64,000 bases of DNA, from the NCBI RefSeq assembly GCF_004005495.1, contig NZ_RZYA01000008.1, positions 1-64,000 on the forward strand. Direction: 5' to 3'. Numbering within the stretch: position 1 is the first letter of the stretch; every line of letters begins with the position of its first letter. The notes below the pieces were generated by a model, which searched no databases, was not told the origin of the DNA, and saw only the letters and a list, made by a program, of their open reading frames with translations. A program made the position numbers and the translations under genes. Positions 52,762 through 60,002 of this stretch are shown one piece after another. Source of the DNA: Streptomyces antnestii. GTDB taxonomy: Bacteria > Actinomycetota > Actinomycetes > Streptomycetales > Streptomycetaceae.

Positions 52762-53004
52762 GGCGCGCCCTTTGACGGTCACGGTGGACGGGCCATGCCC
52801 TTGCGTGGAGCTCTGGGCCATGAACCCATTGTCCGATGGTTGGGAGGATCGGTCGAATTGTGCGGTGCCGGAGCGCTGCCTGGTGCGCTGCCTGGGAGCG
52901 GCTCACCTCGCTGCCCGGTGCACCGAGAAACCCCCTTCGCGTGATCGTCCCCGCACGCACCGACATAGACTCGATCTCGCCCGGACGCGTCAGCTTGTCG
53001 CTAG

Positions 53005-53393
53005 CAGGGGGAATGGATCTCGTGGCCAACGCACTGCAGGAATTGGTGAAGAGCCGGCTGGAGCAGCAGGGCTGGTCCTACGGTGACGTGGCCCGGCGCG
53101 GCGGCATCCCGCGATCCACCGTCCACCACCTCGCGACCGTCGCACAGGTGGCCCGTATGCCACAGCAAGCCACCCTCGAAGGCCTCGCCCGAGGACTGGA
53201 ACTCCCCCTGGACTCCGTACGCAGAGCCGCCGCCGAAGCCTGCGGCATCCACCTCTACTTCGAAGACCCCGCCGACACCGCCTCCGACCCGGAGATCGCC
53301 ACCCTCATCGCCAGCGTCCAACGCCTCTCCGAAGCCGACCGCCGCCACGTCACCGCACTCGTCGAATCCCTCCTCCGCAGCACCCCCGACGGC
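53005..53393 (+). repeat. inverted repeat, left copy (389 bp)
   Basis: This segment is matched in opposite orientation by 59402-59790 with no gaps and about five mismatches over 389 bp by my reading. It comprises most of the HTH gene at 53013 and its ribosome site. The identity includes third codon positions, so the duplication is recent or is kept identical by gene conversion. Confidence 0.92.
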
Positions 53394-53432
53394 GACGCCC
53401 GGACAGACTCCGGCTCGGGATCCGGTGACTGA
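53013..53432 (+). CDS. small HTH (XRE-like) DNA-binding protein, copy 1
   Basis: This 139-aa protein has a helix-turn-helix near residues 20-45 (WSYGDVARRGGIPRSTVHHL) followed by helices that resemble a second XRE-type repeat (TLEGLARGLELPLDSVRRAA). The ATG at 53013 has AGGGGG close upstream. The C-terminus is Asp/Ser/Gly-rich. A near-identical copy in inverted orientation lies at 59393-59773. It may be a regulator of the region between the copies. Confidence 0.82.
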   Translation: MDLVANALQELVKSRLEQQGWSYGDVARRGGIPRSTVHHLATVAQVARMPQQATLEGLARGLELPLDSVRRAAAEACGIHLYFEDPADTASDPEIATLIASVQRLSEADRRHVTALVESLLRSTPDGDARTDSGSGSGD

Positions 53433-53450
53433 TGTGGGGTGTCGGGGCGT

Positions 53451-53702
53451 TCACCGCCCGTCACCGAGGATCCGCAGCCATCTGATCACCGCGGCCACCG
53501 TCTGGTAGTCGAGCTCGGCGATCCGGGTGACGGCGCGGAGGTCGGTCGTCCGTACCGTGACACAGGCCGCGTCGAGGGCACAGTGCAGCATCACCTGGTG
53601 CGCCTGCGTGGCCGGCAGGTCGCCCTCCGTGCGCATGTGGGGGCGCAGCAGCGCGGAGATGGGCAGTGGGGGCGTGGGGTGTGCGGGGTGTTCCAGGGCC
53701 AT
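53451..53702 (-). CDS. small protein of unknown function
   Basis: This 83-aa protein (from ATG 53702, with AGAGGA about 8 nt upstream) is not recognised. It is mostly helical with a Pro-rich N-terminus and a hydrophobic-charged C-terminus (ELDYQTVAAVIRWLRILGD). The frame is open further upstream only through IS3-derived sequence. It is convergent with the HTH gene. Confidence 0.55.
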   Translation of the reverse strand: MALEHPAHPTPPLPISALLRPHMRTEGDLPATQAHQVMLHCALDAACVTVRTTDLRAVTRIAELDYQTVAAVIRWLRILGDGR

Positions 53703-53715
53703 GTTCCGGTTCCTC

Positions 53716-54036
53716 TCAGGAAGGGGTGCCGTCACCGGTGCGGCCCTGGATACCGGCCCTGCGCATGAGTAGTTCCACCGTCCCGTGACTGACGGCGATC
53801 CCGTACGTCCCGGTGAGTTCGCTGTGGATGCGCCGGTATCCATGGGTGGCGCCGGAGGCGGCGTGGAGGGTGATGATGAGTTCGGTGAGCCAGGTGTGAC
53901 GGATCGACCGGGCGGACGGACGCCGGGTGCGCCAGGTGAAGTAGCCGGACTCGGTCACCCCGAGCGCCTGGGTGGCGGTCCGCACGGGCAGTCCTTCGCC
54001 GGCCATCACGTGCACGGCCTCGAATCGCCTTTTGGG
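53716..54036 (-). pseudogene. truncated IS3 OrfB (integrase) fragment
   Basis: In the -1 frame after the slippery site, about 105 residues remain: FEAVHVMAGEGLPVRTATQA and YFTWRTRRPS, then the HTH_21 part HGYRRIHSELTG. It stops at 53716 before the DDE (rve) domain, where a full OrfB would run a further 150-200 residues. The stop is next to the ribosome site of the gene at 53702, suggesting a deletion join. Confidence 0.8.
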
Positions 54037-54311
54037 GACACCACATCGCGCAGGAGCTCGATCGCGCGCCGCAGGACGGCGAGCTCGGACTCCAGTTCGG
54101 CGATACGCCGGCGTGCGGCCCTGGGGTCCAACCCCGTGGAAGGCTCGGGCCGCCCGCCTCTGCTGAGGTGCGGCAGATGCCGGCGCCGCCACTGGTAGAC
54201 CGTCTGGTCGCTGAGGCCGAGAGCGACGGCGACCTTCTTCACGGGCTCGCCGTCGGCGAGCAGGTCCAGGGCCTTGCGGCGCAGTTCGGGCGGGTATCGC
54301 ATGGGTCGCAT
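54006..54311 (-). CDS. IS3-family OrfA (transposase HTH subunit)
   Basis: This 101-aa protein has the IS3 OrfA HTH (PPELRRKALDLLADGEPVKK, then GLSDQTVYQWRRRH) and a C-terminal leucine-zipper-like helix (RRIAELESELAVLRRAIELL). The ATG at 54311 has AGGGA upstream. It overlaps OrfB and carries the frameshift signal near its end. Confidence 0.85.
   Translation of the reverse strand: MRPMRYPPELRRKALDLLADGEPVKKVAVALGLSDQTVYQWRRRHLPHLSRGGRPEPSTGLDPRAARRRIAELESELAVLRRAIELLRDVVSPKGDSRPCT
54030..54036 (-). other. -1 ribosomal frameshift heptamer C-CCA-AAA
   Basis: On the minus strand CCCAAAA is read in the OrfA frame as C-CCA-AAA, which fits the X-XXY-YYZ rule. OrfB lies in the -1 frame. IS3 elements use such shifts to make the OrfAB transposase. 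Confidence 0.7.
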
Positions 54312-54336
54312 GGGCGTCGTCCCTGGGAAGGTCGGC

Positions 54337-54370
54337 CCCCGGGCCCGGGAGAGTGGGCCCGGGCCCGGGG
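54337..54370. terminator. GC-rich hairpin downstream of the peptide cassette
   Basis: CCCCGGGCCC (54337-54346) pairs perfectly with GGGCCCGGGG (54361-54370), 41 nt after the stop of the secreted protein gene. It probably terminates the leftward cassette and separates it from the IS3 remnant. Confidence 0.65.
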
Positions 54371-54410
54371 AGGCGGTGGGCTCTCCGTGGGTACGGAGCG
54401 CCGGAGGGGG

Positions 54411-55088
54411 CTAGTCGATGTGGCGCCGGAGGGTGACCGTGGGCCGCGAGCCCAGCGGGTCGACGGTCTCGCCATGCGGCGCGGCCGCCACCCCCTGCCG
54501 GAGGAGGCTCACGACCTCGGCGGCCAGGGCGTCGGCGTGGCCCTTGACGACGTCGATCGGCTCGCCACTGCGTTCCAGCGCGGCCAGCCGCCCTTCGTAC
54601 CCGGCGAGTTGGTCCCTGGTCGAGGGGCTCAGCGTGAACCGGAACGGGGTCGAGACGATGAACTGGTAGGCGCCGGCGAAGGTCTCGCACCCCTCGCAGT
54701 GGTCGTTGACGGCCTTGCTCGTGTTCGAGGCGTTGAGGCCGGCGACCCCGTTCGTGGTGACGACCTGGAAGGACAGCGCGATCGACCGGCAGGGCGCGTC
54801 GATCGAACAGCCGACGGAGCGGGCGATCGCCCGGTTGCGTACGCCGGCGCCCACGACCGTGCCGAGCTGATGGATCGTGAACTCCTCGTCGTGGTCGACG
54901 CGGTGCCTGGGGTTGGCCAGGGACCGCGCCTCGTCCACGGCGATGCCGACGCCGCCGGTGATGCGGGATCCGGTCACCGCACCCGCTGGGGTCATGGTGG
55001 CGAGTCCGGTCAGGCAGACGGTGGTCAGCAGGCCCAGGCGTACGGCCGTCCGGCCGACTGTGCCGGTGCGTGGCTTTCGGTGGCTCAC
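54411..55088 (-). CDS. secreted four-cysteine protein of the peptide cassette
   Basis: This 225-aa protein is not recognised. A signal peptide (basic start, hydrophobic 15-30, cleavage near AGA-V at 37) indicates export. The mature part has four cysteines (94, 100, 131, 134; the last two as CEGC), suggesting disulfides or metal binding. A C-terminal helical part includes QLAGYEGRLAALERSG. The GTG at 55088 has AAGGAG 8 nt upstream. It is the last gene of the cassette, 55 bp after the metalloprotease gene. It may be a partner, immunity factor or extracellular target binder of the small peptides. Confidence 0.75.
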   Translation of the reverse strand: MSHRKPRTGTVGRTAVRLGLLTTVCLTGLATMTPAGAVTGSRITGGVGIAVDEARSLANPRHRVDHDEEFTIHQLGTVVGAGVRNRAIARSVGCSIDAPCRSIALSFQVVTTNGVAGLNASNTSKAVNDHCEGCETFAGAYQFIVSTPFRFTLSPSTRDQLAGYEGRLAALERSGEPIDVVKGHADALAAEVVSLLRQGVAAAPHGETVDPLGSRPTVTLRRHID

Positions 55089-55143
55089 TGAAGTTCTCCT
55101 TGTTGTACGGGCATGGGTACGGGTGCGGGTTCGGGTGCGGGAT

Positions 55144-57009
55144 TCACCAGGCGTAGGGGTCGGGGAAGCTCTCCGTGGGCTGTGGCGAGGTGGGGCTCGT
55201 CGAGGGCTGGGCCGACGGTGAGGCGCTCGGCGTACCGGCCGGGGGGCTGGGACCGGACGGCGTCGGACCAGGACTGCGGCTCGGGGCCGTGCTCGAAGTC
55301 GCCGGCCTGGGTGTCGGGGCCGCCGCCTTGGTCTCCCCCTCGGCCGAGGGGGAAGCGCTCGCCGTGCCGGCCTCGCCGGACGGGCTGGCGTCGGGCGTCG
55401 GCGAGAGCAGGCTCGCCTCCGGCGACGGGCCGGTGAGGTCGGGCGAGTCCGGCCGGACGTCGTCGCGCGGCGCCTCGTCCGAGGCCGACGGCGATGCCGC
55501 CGCGCGGAGCGTGGGCACACCGGGCTGGAGAATGGGGACGATGGGCGGCTGCGGCGGCAGCGGCTTGGGCGTCATTCCGCCCGCCCATGCCGCGCCGAGC
55601 GCGGTGGCCGCGGCCAGTACACCGGCGCAGATGACCAGCCGCAGCCGGAGGTTTCCCTCGGTGGCGCGGAGGGTCGCCCGGACGAGGCGCCCGGTCAGGC
55701 GCACGGTGAGATACCCCGCGCCGGCCAAGGGGCAAAGGATCATGAACCCGCCGACGACGCCGACGAGTCCGGCCGCGATCTGCCCGTCGGCGAAGGCGGA
55801 CCAGGTTCCGGTCGCCTGCTCCGTCAGCGAACGCAGCCCGGTGGCGAGCAGGCGCGGAAGGTTCCACAGGACGTAACCGAGCTCGCCGAGGATCAGCGGC
55901 ACCATGGTCAGCACCCAGCCGGTCACGATGACCCGTGCGGAGCGCTTGAGGTCGGCCACCTCCGGGGGGAGCGGCCGGCCCGGCAGCATGCTCAGGAGGA
56001 TGGGTCTGATCTTGCCGTAGAGGTCGGGGATCCCCGCGAGGTCACCGAGGATGTAGTAGCCGTCAAGGCGGACCGCCGGCATCAGCTGTTCGAGGATCTC
56101 GAAGTGCACGAGGTAGACCGCGCCGAGGAAGAAGGGCTGGCCGGTGAGGAGGTAGGCGCCGGCAAGGCCCAGCACGAAGACGACGTTGAAGTAGACGCCG
56201 CCCAGGTCGGTGCGGATCCGGCCGGCCCGGTTGATGCGGTAGACGTCGGTGACGTCGGTGTACATCGAGGGCCAGATCAGGAAGAGGCCGCACCCGATGC
56301 TTCCGGGGCGCGCGCCCCCGTACCGGCAGGCCGAGGCGTGGCCGAACTCGTGGAACACGAGCGAGGCCACGATCAGCGCGAAGACGGCCAGCATCAGGAC
56401 GGGTTGCTCCAGCACCTGGAGCACCGGTTGCATCGCGCCGTGGTAGCCGAACAGCCAGACGTCCAGCACTGTGACCGCCGCGAGCACCAGGGCCACCACC
56501 GGGGGCCGGTGCAGCCAGGCCAGTGCCGTGGCGATACGGGCGACCTGCCGTTCGCGGAAGATCACCCGGTGACCCTTGAGGACCAGGAGGAGATCGGACC
56601 GGGGAACGGCGACGACCTGCTCGTCCACCTGCCCGAACGGGACGGTGAGGCCGAGCGGTTCGAGCTTCTGCTCCACGAGGTAATGGATGTTGTCCGCGCT
56701 GAGCTCGCGCCCGAAGCGGCCGCTGACCCGGTGGGAGATGCCCTCGGTGTCGCGTACACCGTCGATGGCTTCGATCACGAGATAGAGCAGCCGGGAGAGC
56801 TGGACCACCTGTCCGTCCGCGCGGCGGACCAGATACTTGCGTTCCGTGAAACCGGATCCCTGGTACTCGCCCAGGCGTTGAAGCCCCGCGCCGATTCGCG
56901 GGACGGGGAAGAGCGGTTTCTCGTCCACGTCCCCGGGCAACGTGCTGTCGGTGTCCCGGACCGCCGTCCCCATAGGAGCGGGGTCATGGGCCCCCTGGCC
57001 GTCGGCCAT
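55144..57009 (-). CDS. M50-like membrane metalloprotease with PqqD-like N-terminal domain
   Basis: This 621-aa membrane protein looks like the 'putative peptide zinc metalloprotease' group. Residues about 55-120 resemble a PqqD/RiPP-recognition fold (VRRADGQVVQLSRLLYLVIE, then SADNIHYLVEQKLEPLGL). A set of transmembrane helices follows, with the zinc site HEFGH at 220-224 and a distal LDGYY at 315-319 as in site-2 proteases. Residues about 480-621 form a Pro/Ser/Thr-rich tail outside the membrane. Peptide genes lie directly upstream on the same strand. Cleavage or export of those peptides, recruited through the N-terminal domain, is the most economical reading. Confidence 0.82.
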   Translation of the reverse strand: MADGQGAHDPAPMGTAVRDTDSTLPGDVDEKPLFPVPRIGAGLQRLGEYQGSGFTERKYLVRRADGQVVQLSRLLYLVIEAIDGVRDTEGISHRVSGRFGRELSADNIHYLVEQKLEPLGLTVPFGQVDEQVVAVPRSDLLLVLKGHRVIFRERQVARIATALAWLHRPPVVALVLAAVTVLDVWLFGYHGAMQPVLQVLEQPVLMLAVFALIVASLVFHEFGHASACRYGGARPGSIGCGLFLIWPSMYTDVTDVYRINRAGRIRTDLGGVYFNVVFVLGLAGAYLLTGQPFFLGAVYLVHFEILEQLMPAVRLDGYYILGDLAGIPDLYGKIRPILLSMLPGRPLPPEVADLKRSARVIVTGWVLTMVPLILGELGYVLWNLPRLLATGLRSLTEQATGTWSAFADGQIAAGLVGVVGGFMILCPLAGAGYLTVRLTGRLVRATLRATEGNLRLRLVICAGVLAAATALGAAWAGGMTPKPLPPQPPIVPILQPGVPTLRAAASPSASDEAPRDDVRPDSPDLTGPSPEASLLSPTPDASPSGEAGTASASPSAEGETKAAAPTPRPATSSTAPSRSPGPTPSGPSPPAGTPSASPSAQPSTSPTSPQPTESFPDPYAW

Positions 57010-57029
57010 CGTCCTGCCCTCCCTCCCCG

Positions 57030-57067
57030 GTGCGGACCGCGTCGCTCGCCTCGAACACGGTCCGCAC
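57030..57067 (-). terminator. attenuator-like hairpin between peptide and protease genes
   Basis: GTGCGGACCG (57030-57039) and CGGTCCGCAC (57058-57067) form a perfect 10-bp stem with an 18-nt loop, in the 71-bp gap before the metalloprotease. Partial termination here would give more peptide mRNA than protease mRNA, as is common in peptide-maturation operons. Confidence 0.5.
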
Positions 57068-57080
57068 GCGTCGGGTGCCG

Positions 57081-57293
57081 TTACTGGTGGATGTTGATGG
57101 TCTGGTTGGCCTCGGAGGCGGCGATGGCCTCCGGGGAGTCGATGTTCGCCGCCACCGAGCTGTTGTGGGCGTCGACGTAGGCGACGTGCCGCGTCACATT
57201 GGTGGTCTTGACGAAGCTGAACTTCAGCCGGCCCAGAGCCTCACGGCCGGGCAGCAGTTCCGCGGACTCCTCGTTGAGCTGTTCGTTGTTCAT
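57081..57293 (-). CDS. putative precursor peptide A
   Basis: This 70-aa peptide has no signal peptide or transmembrane segment. It starts with an acidic, leader-like stretch containing SAELLPGREALGRLKFSF (residues 10-27), then TTNVTRHVAYV, a more variable middle (41-52) and a conserved end SPEAIAAS...NQTINIHQ. It is about 80% identical to peptide B. The ATG at 57293 has GAGGT 8 nt upstream. It is followed by the hairpin and the PqqD/M50 gene. A ribosomally made, processed peptide is the leading idea; a small structural or regulatory protein is an alternative. Confidence 0.75.
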   Translation of the reverse strand: MNNEQLNEESAELLPGREALGRLKFSFVKTTNVTRHVAYVDAHNSSVAANIDSPEAIAASEANQTINIHQ

Positions 57294-57323
57294 GGTGAAA
57301 CCTCTTTCGGGATGATGGGTCGG

Positions 57324-57539
57324 TTACTGAGAGACGTTGATGGTCTGGTTGGCCTCGGAGGCGGCGATGGCCTCGGGCGAGCAGACGTTCGCCGCGAGCG
57401 AGTTGTTCTGGGCCTGGACGTACGCGACGTGCCGCGTCACGTTGGTCGTCTTGACGAAGCTGAACTTCAGCCGGCCCAGAGCCTCACGGCCGGGCAGCAG
57501 CTCTGCGGATTCCGCGTCCAGCTCACGCATGCCGAGCAT
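57324..57539 (-). CDS. putative precursor peptide B
   Basis: This 71-aa paralogue of peptide A begins MLGMRELDAE, then has the same SAELLPGREALGRLKFSF block, and ends SPEAIAAS...NQTINVSQ. It differs mainly at residues 42-53 and has one cysteine (Cys53). The ATG at 57539 has AAGGA 8 nt upstream; the open frame upstream is not similar to peptide A and is left out. It is the first gene of the cassette, 30 bp before peptide A. Confidence 0.75.
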   Translation of the reverse strand: MLGMRELDAESAELLPGREALGRLKFSFVKTTNVTRHVAYVQAQNNSLAANVCSPEAIAASEANQTINVSQ

Positions 57540-57877
57540 GGTGGTTCCTTTACTGAATGGGCATGGACGGTCACGTCCGATCCCGGACGTCCATTCATGC
57601 CGGACGATCTGTCTGACGAGGTTGGACAGTAGACCGTCCAAGAACCTCGGACAACCACTTCACGCACATCGCCCGCCACCGGACATGTCGCCCAACGGGG
57701 GAAACGGCAGGTGGGAGCGCGAACGGCCGGACGCGAACTCCGCCCGACACGCTTCGCGTTCCCACCCGAATGGCTCAACTCAGGGCCGTTCGGCCCATGT
57801 TGTACGGCTCCCCCATGACTATCCTCTCGACCCCCAGGACGGGTGAACCGCCCGAAACCTCTGCGAGAGGGGCGCAC
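57540..57877. promoter_or_regulatory. promoter region of the peptide cassette with GGAC repeats
   Basis: This gap separates peptide B (leftward) from the 86-aa protein gene (rightward). It contains the inverted repeat TTGGAC-N8-GTCCAA at 57622-57641, the palindrome GGACGTCC near 57585-57592 and several further GGAC elements. A regulator of the cassette may bind them. I see no additional gene. Confidence 0.45.
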
Positions 57878-58138
57878 GTGCTTGTCGTCCAAGGAGTGCC
57901 CGCGACCGCCGTCGTGCGCGACAGAACGGGAGAACCGGTCGTCCTGCTCTCCGGCGAACTCCCCGAGGCACTCACCCCGGCCGCCCTCGCCGAACTTCTG
58001 AACCTGGCCGCCGCCGTCCTCGACGCGCAGGAGCTGCGGCTGTTCCGGAAGTGCCTGTCCGCGCTGCGCTGCGGCGAGAAACTCGACGAACGCCGGATCG
58101 AGGTCAGCGGAGCCGTCCTGACCGTCTACCGAAGCTGA
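57878..58138 (+). CDS. 86-aa protein of unknown function, copy 1
   Basis: This small protein starts at GTG 57878 with GAGAGGGG about 8 nt upstream. It is beta-rich at the N-terminus (VLVVQGVPATAVV, EPVVLLSGELPE) and then helical (NLAAAVLDAQELRLFRKCLS), with two cysteines. A copy of exactly the same length and about 90% DNA identity lies inverted at 58999-59259. No family is recognised. The stop codon region is followed by three 17-bp repeats. Confidence 0.7.
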   Translation: MLVVQGVPATAVVRDRTGEPVVLLSGELPEALTPAALAELLNLAAAVLDAQELRLFRKCLSALRCGEKLDERRIEVSGAVLTVYRS

Positions 58139-58567
58139 ACGTCTACCGAAACCGGCCGTCCACCGAAGCCGGCCGCGCCGAACTGACTGCGCACAACACG
58201 GGGCGAATACACCGCGCCAGATTTCCGTTTCCGCAGGACAGAACTCCCACTCACGAAAACGGCAGAGAATTCTTCAACGCATTACCCGGGGCGGCCCGGA
58301 TTTGTTTTTGATAAATCACGGCGACCCGCAACACGACTACGACATACCGGAGTTGCTTCACCCTGAAGAGTGTTTCCGGCCGCTGCGGGAGCGAGCCCGG
58401 AATTGCCAGGTAAGCAAAGGTCAGAGCATGATTCGGGCGCCACAGAACCCTCCGCCGATGCTGGTCCAGTAAGTCGCCCACAGCCGGTTCGATGAATGAG
58501 CAATGAGCCATTGCCGAGTAATGTCTGGCACGCCATCCGGCAATTCATCGAATCAAGGAGAAACGCG
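58139..58567. other. 429-bp intergenic region
   Basis: The left end holds the last two of three 17-bp tandem repeats (58123-58139, 58140-58156, 58157-58173; CGTCTACCGAA core). The middle (58250-58500) has lower GC than its surroundings and probably carries the promoter of the secreted protein at 58568. A leftward 86-codon frame (58251-58511) is open but has no clear ribosome site or familiar pattern, so I do not call it. Confidence 0.5.
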
Positions 58568-58891
58568 ATGAGAAAACTCGCACGCGCCACCGCGACGGCC
58601 GCCCTGACCGTCGCAGCGGTCGCCATCCCCCTGACCGGCACGGCCATGGCCTCCACCGCGACGGCCGCCCCGATCCAGGCCCACCGGCTCATGCACAAGC
58701 CGGCCCTCCACAACGACGGCTGGTGCGGGGACTACCGGTACCACCGGCACCACCGCGGGCACTACTGGAGCCGGTGGGACGACAACTGCGGCTACCGCTG
58801 GGGCTGGAGGGGCTACCGCCACGCCAACTACCGTGACTACGACGACCACAACGGCTACGACGACTACAGGAACTGTGACCGCGACTTCTGA
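58568..58891 (+). CDS. small secreted His/Tyr/Asp-rich protein
   Basis: This 107-aa protein has a signal peptide (MRKLARATATAAL..., cleavage near 28-34). The mature part is very rich in His, Tyr, Arg, Asp and Trp with three cysteines (53, 74, 103), for example YHRHHRGHYW. It may bind metal or sit in the cell envelope. The ATG at 58568 has AAGGAG 7 nt upstream. A strong hairpin follows. No family recognised. Confidence 0.75.
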   Translation: MRKLARATATAALTVAAVAIPLTGTAMASTATAAPIQAHRLMHKPALHNDGWCGDYRYHRHHRGHYWSRWDDNCGYRWGWRGYRHANYRDYDDHNGYDDYRNCDRDF

Positions 58892-58948
58892 TCCGGTCTG
58901 ATCGGGCGGCACCCGATGTGGGCGCATCCGACGCGGGGCGCACCCGAT

Positions 58949-58984
58949 GCGGGGCTTCCGGGAGGCAACTCCCGGAAGCCCCGC
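58949..58984. terminator. perfect 16-bp GCAA-loop hairpin
   Basis: Arms 58949-58964 and 58969-58984 pair perfectly around a GCAA tetraloop. It lies between the convergent genes at 58568 and 58999 and can end both transcripts. Confidence 0.8.
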
Positions 58985-58998
58985 GGCCGTGTCCGGGA

Positions 58999-59259
58999 TC
59001 AACTCCGGTAGACGGTCAGGACCGCTCCGCTCACTTCGATCCGGCGCTCGTCGAGTTTCTCGCCACAGCGCAGCGCGGACAGGCACCTCCGGAACAGCCG
59101 CAGTTCCTGCGCGTCGAGGACCGCGGCGGCCAGGTTCAACAGCACGTCGAGGGCTGCGGGGGTGAGCGCCTCGGGGAGTTCACCGGAGAGCAGGACGACC
59201 GGCTCTCCCGTCCTGCCCCGCACGACGGCGGTCGCGGACACCCCATGGACGACAAGCAC
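58999..59259 (-). CDS. 86-aa protein of unknown function, copy 2
   Basis: This is the inverted copy of the gene at 57878, with the same length and end (EVSGAVLTVYRS). The GTG at 59259 has AGGGGGG 5 nt upstream. Differences are scattered and mostly silent, so both copies appear to be kept under selection. Role unknown. Confidence 0.7.
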   Translation of the reverse strand: MLVVHGVSATAVVRGRTGEPVVLLSGELPEALTPAALDVLLNLAAAVLDAQELRLFRRCLSALRCGEKLDERRIEVSGAVLTVYRS

Positions 59260-59392
59260 GTGGACCCCCCTCTCCCCGGAGGCTTCGGGCGGTTCGACGC
59301 GGCCCGTGCGACGAGAGGATAGCCGCGATGGAAGGATTTTTACGGCGATCTGACGCTTTCGCCGCACAAGGAACGTCCGCGCACGGAAGCCC

Positions 59393-59773
59393 CTAGCCGG
59401 GGCCGTCGGGGGTGCTGCGGAGGAGGGATTCGACGAGTGCGGTGACGTGGCGGCGGTCGGCTTCGGAGAGGCGTTGGACGCTGGCGATGAGGGTGGCGAT
59501 CTCCGGGTCGGACGTGGTGTCGGCGGGGTCTTCGAAGTAGAGGTGGATGCCGCAGGCTTCGGCGGCGGCTCTGCGTACGGAGTCCAGGGGGAGTTCCAGT
59601 CCTCGGGCGAGGCCTTCGAGGGTGGCTTGCTGTGGCATACGGGCCACCTGTGCGACGGTCGCGAGGTGGTGGACGGTGGATCGCGGGATGCCGCCGCGCC
59701 GGGCCACGTCACCGTAGGACCAGCCCTGCTGCTCCAGTCGGCTCTTCACCAATTCCTGCAGTGCGTTGGCCAC
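59393..59773 (-). CDS. small HTH (XRE-like) protein, copy 2, altered start
   Basis: This is nearly identical to copy 1 at 53013, but the original ATG is ATC here (59780-59782). Possible starts are the GTG at 59773, three codons in, or a GTG at 59872 that would add 36 residues including the VCSTALPTGRI stretch. The C-terminus is shorter (ends STPDGPG). It may be weakly expressed or silent. Confidence 0.65.
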   Translation of the reverse strand: MANALQELVKSRLEQQGWSYGDVARRGGIPRSTVHHLATVAQVARMPQQATLEGLARGLELPLDSVRRAAAEACGIHLYFEDPADTTSDPEIATLIASVQRLSEADRRHVTALVESLLRSTPDGPG

Positions 59774-59790
59774 GAGATCGATTCTCCCTG
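59402..59790 (-). repeat. inverted repeat, right copy (389 bp)
   Basis: This is the partner of 53005-53393 in opposite orientation. Mismatches include one in the ribosome site, the ATG-to-ATC change, and a few in the body. The two copies are about 6 kb apart and could recombine to invert the segment between them. Confidence 0.92.
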
Positions 59791-60002
59791 TCGGCAAGGC
59801 GGTTGAGCAAACACAGTTGAACGGCTTGCCATCAGGTGCTACGAGGGACTGGCGTCCAATGTCGTTGGACACTCTCCGTCGGCACCACGACCGCTGGGTT
59901 CAACGCTTCGCGGCCTGCTCCGTCACGCCCGGCACCCCCACCCCGTAAGCCAAGGGGCGCGCACCGGTCGCCGGGGAAGGGGCGCCGCCATACCGTGGCG
60001 GC

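Larger units (their letters stand above)
53716..54311 (-). mobile_element. IS3-family remnant
   Basis: A complete-looking OrfA is followed by a -1 slippery heptamer and the first third of OrfB, which ends before the DDE catalytic core. No terminal inverted repeats were found. The element is therefore dead. It lies between the HTH gene and the peptide cassette and marks past transposition in this region. Confidence 0.8.

Noticed and set aside
57324..57641. 105-aa form of peptide B
   Set aside because: The first 34 codons have no similarity to peptide A and include promoter palindromes; ATG 57539 has the better ribosome site.
58251..58511. 86-codon leftward frame
   Set aside because: No ribosome site, no family pattern, and it lies in the presumed promoter region of the secreted protein gene.
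53005..59790. Composite transposon explained by the inverted HTH copies
   Set aside because: The repeats contain no transposase or terminal inverted ends, and no target-site duplication was seen; the IS3 remnant lies inside rather than at the borders.
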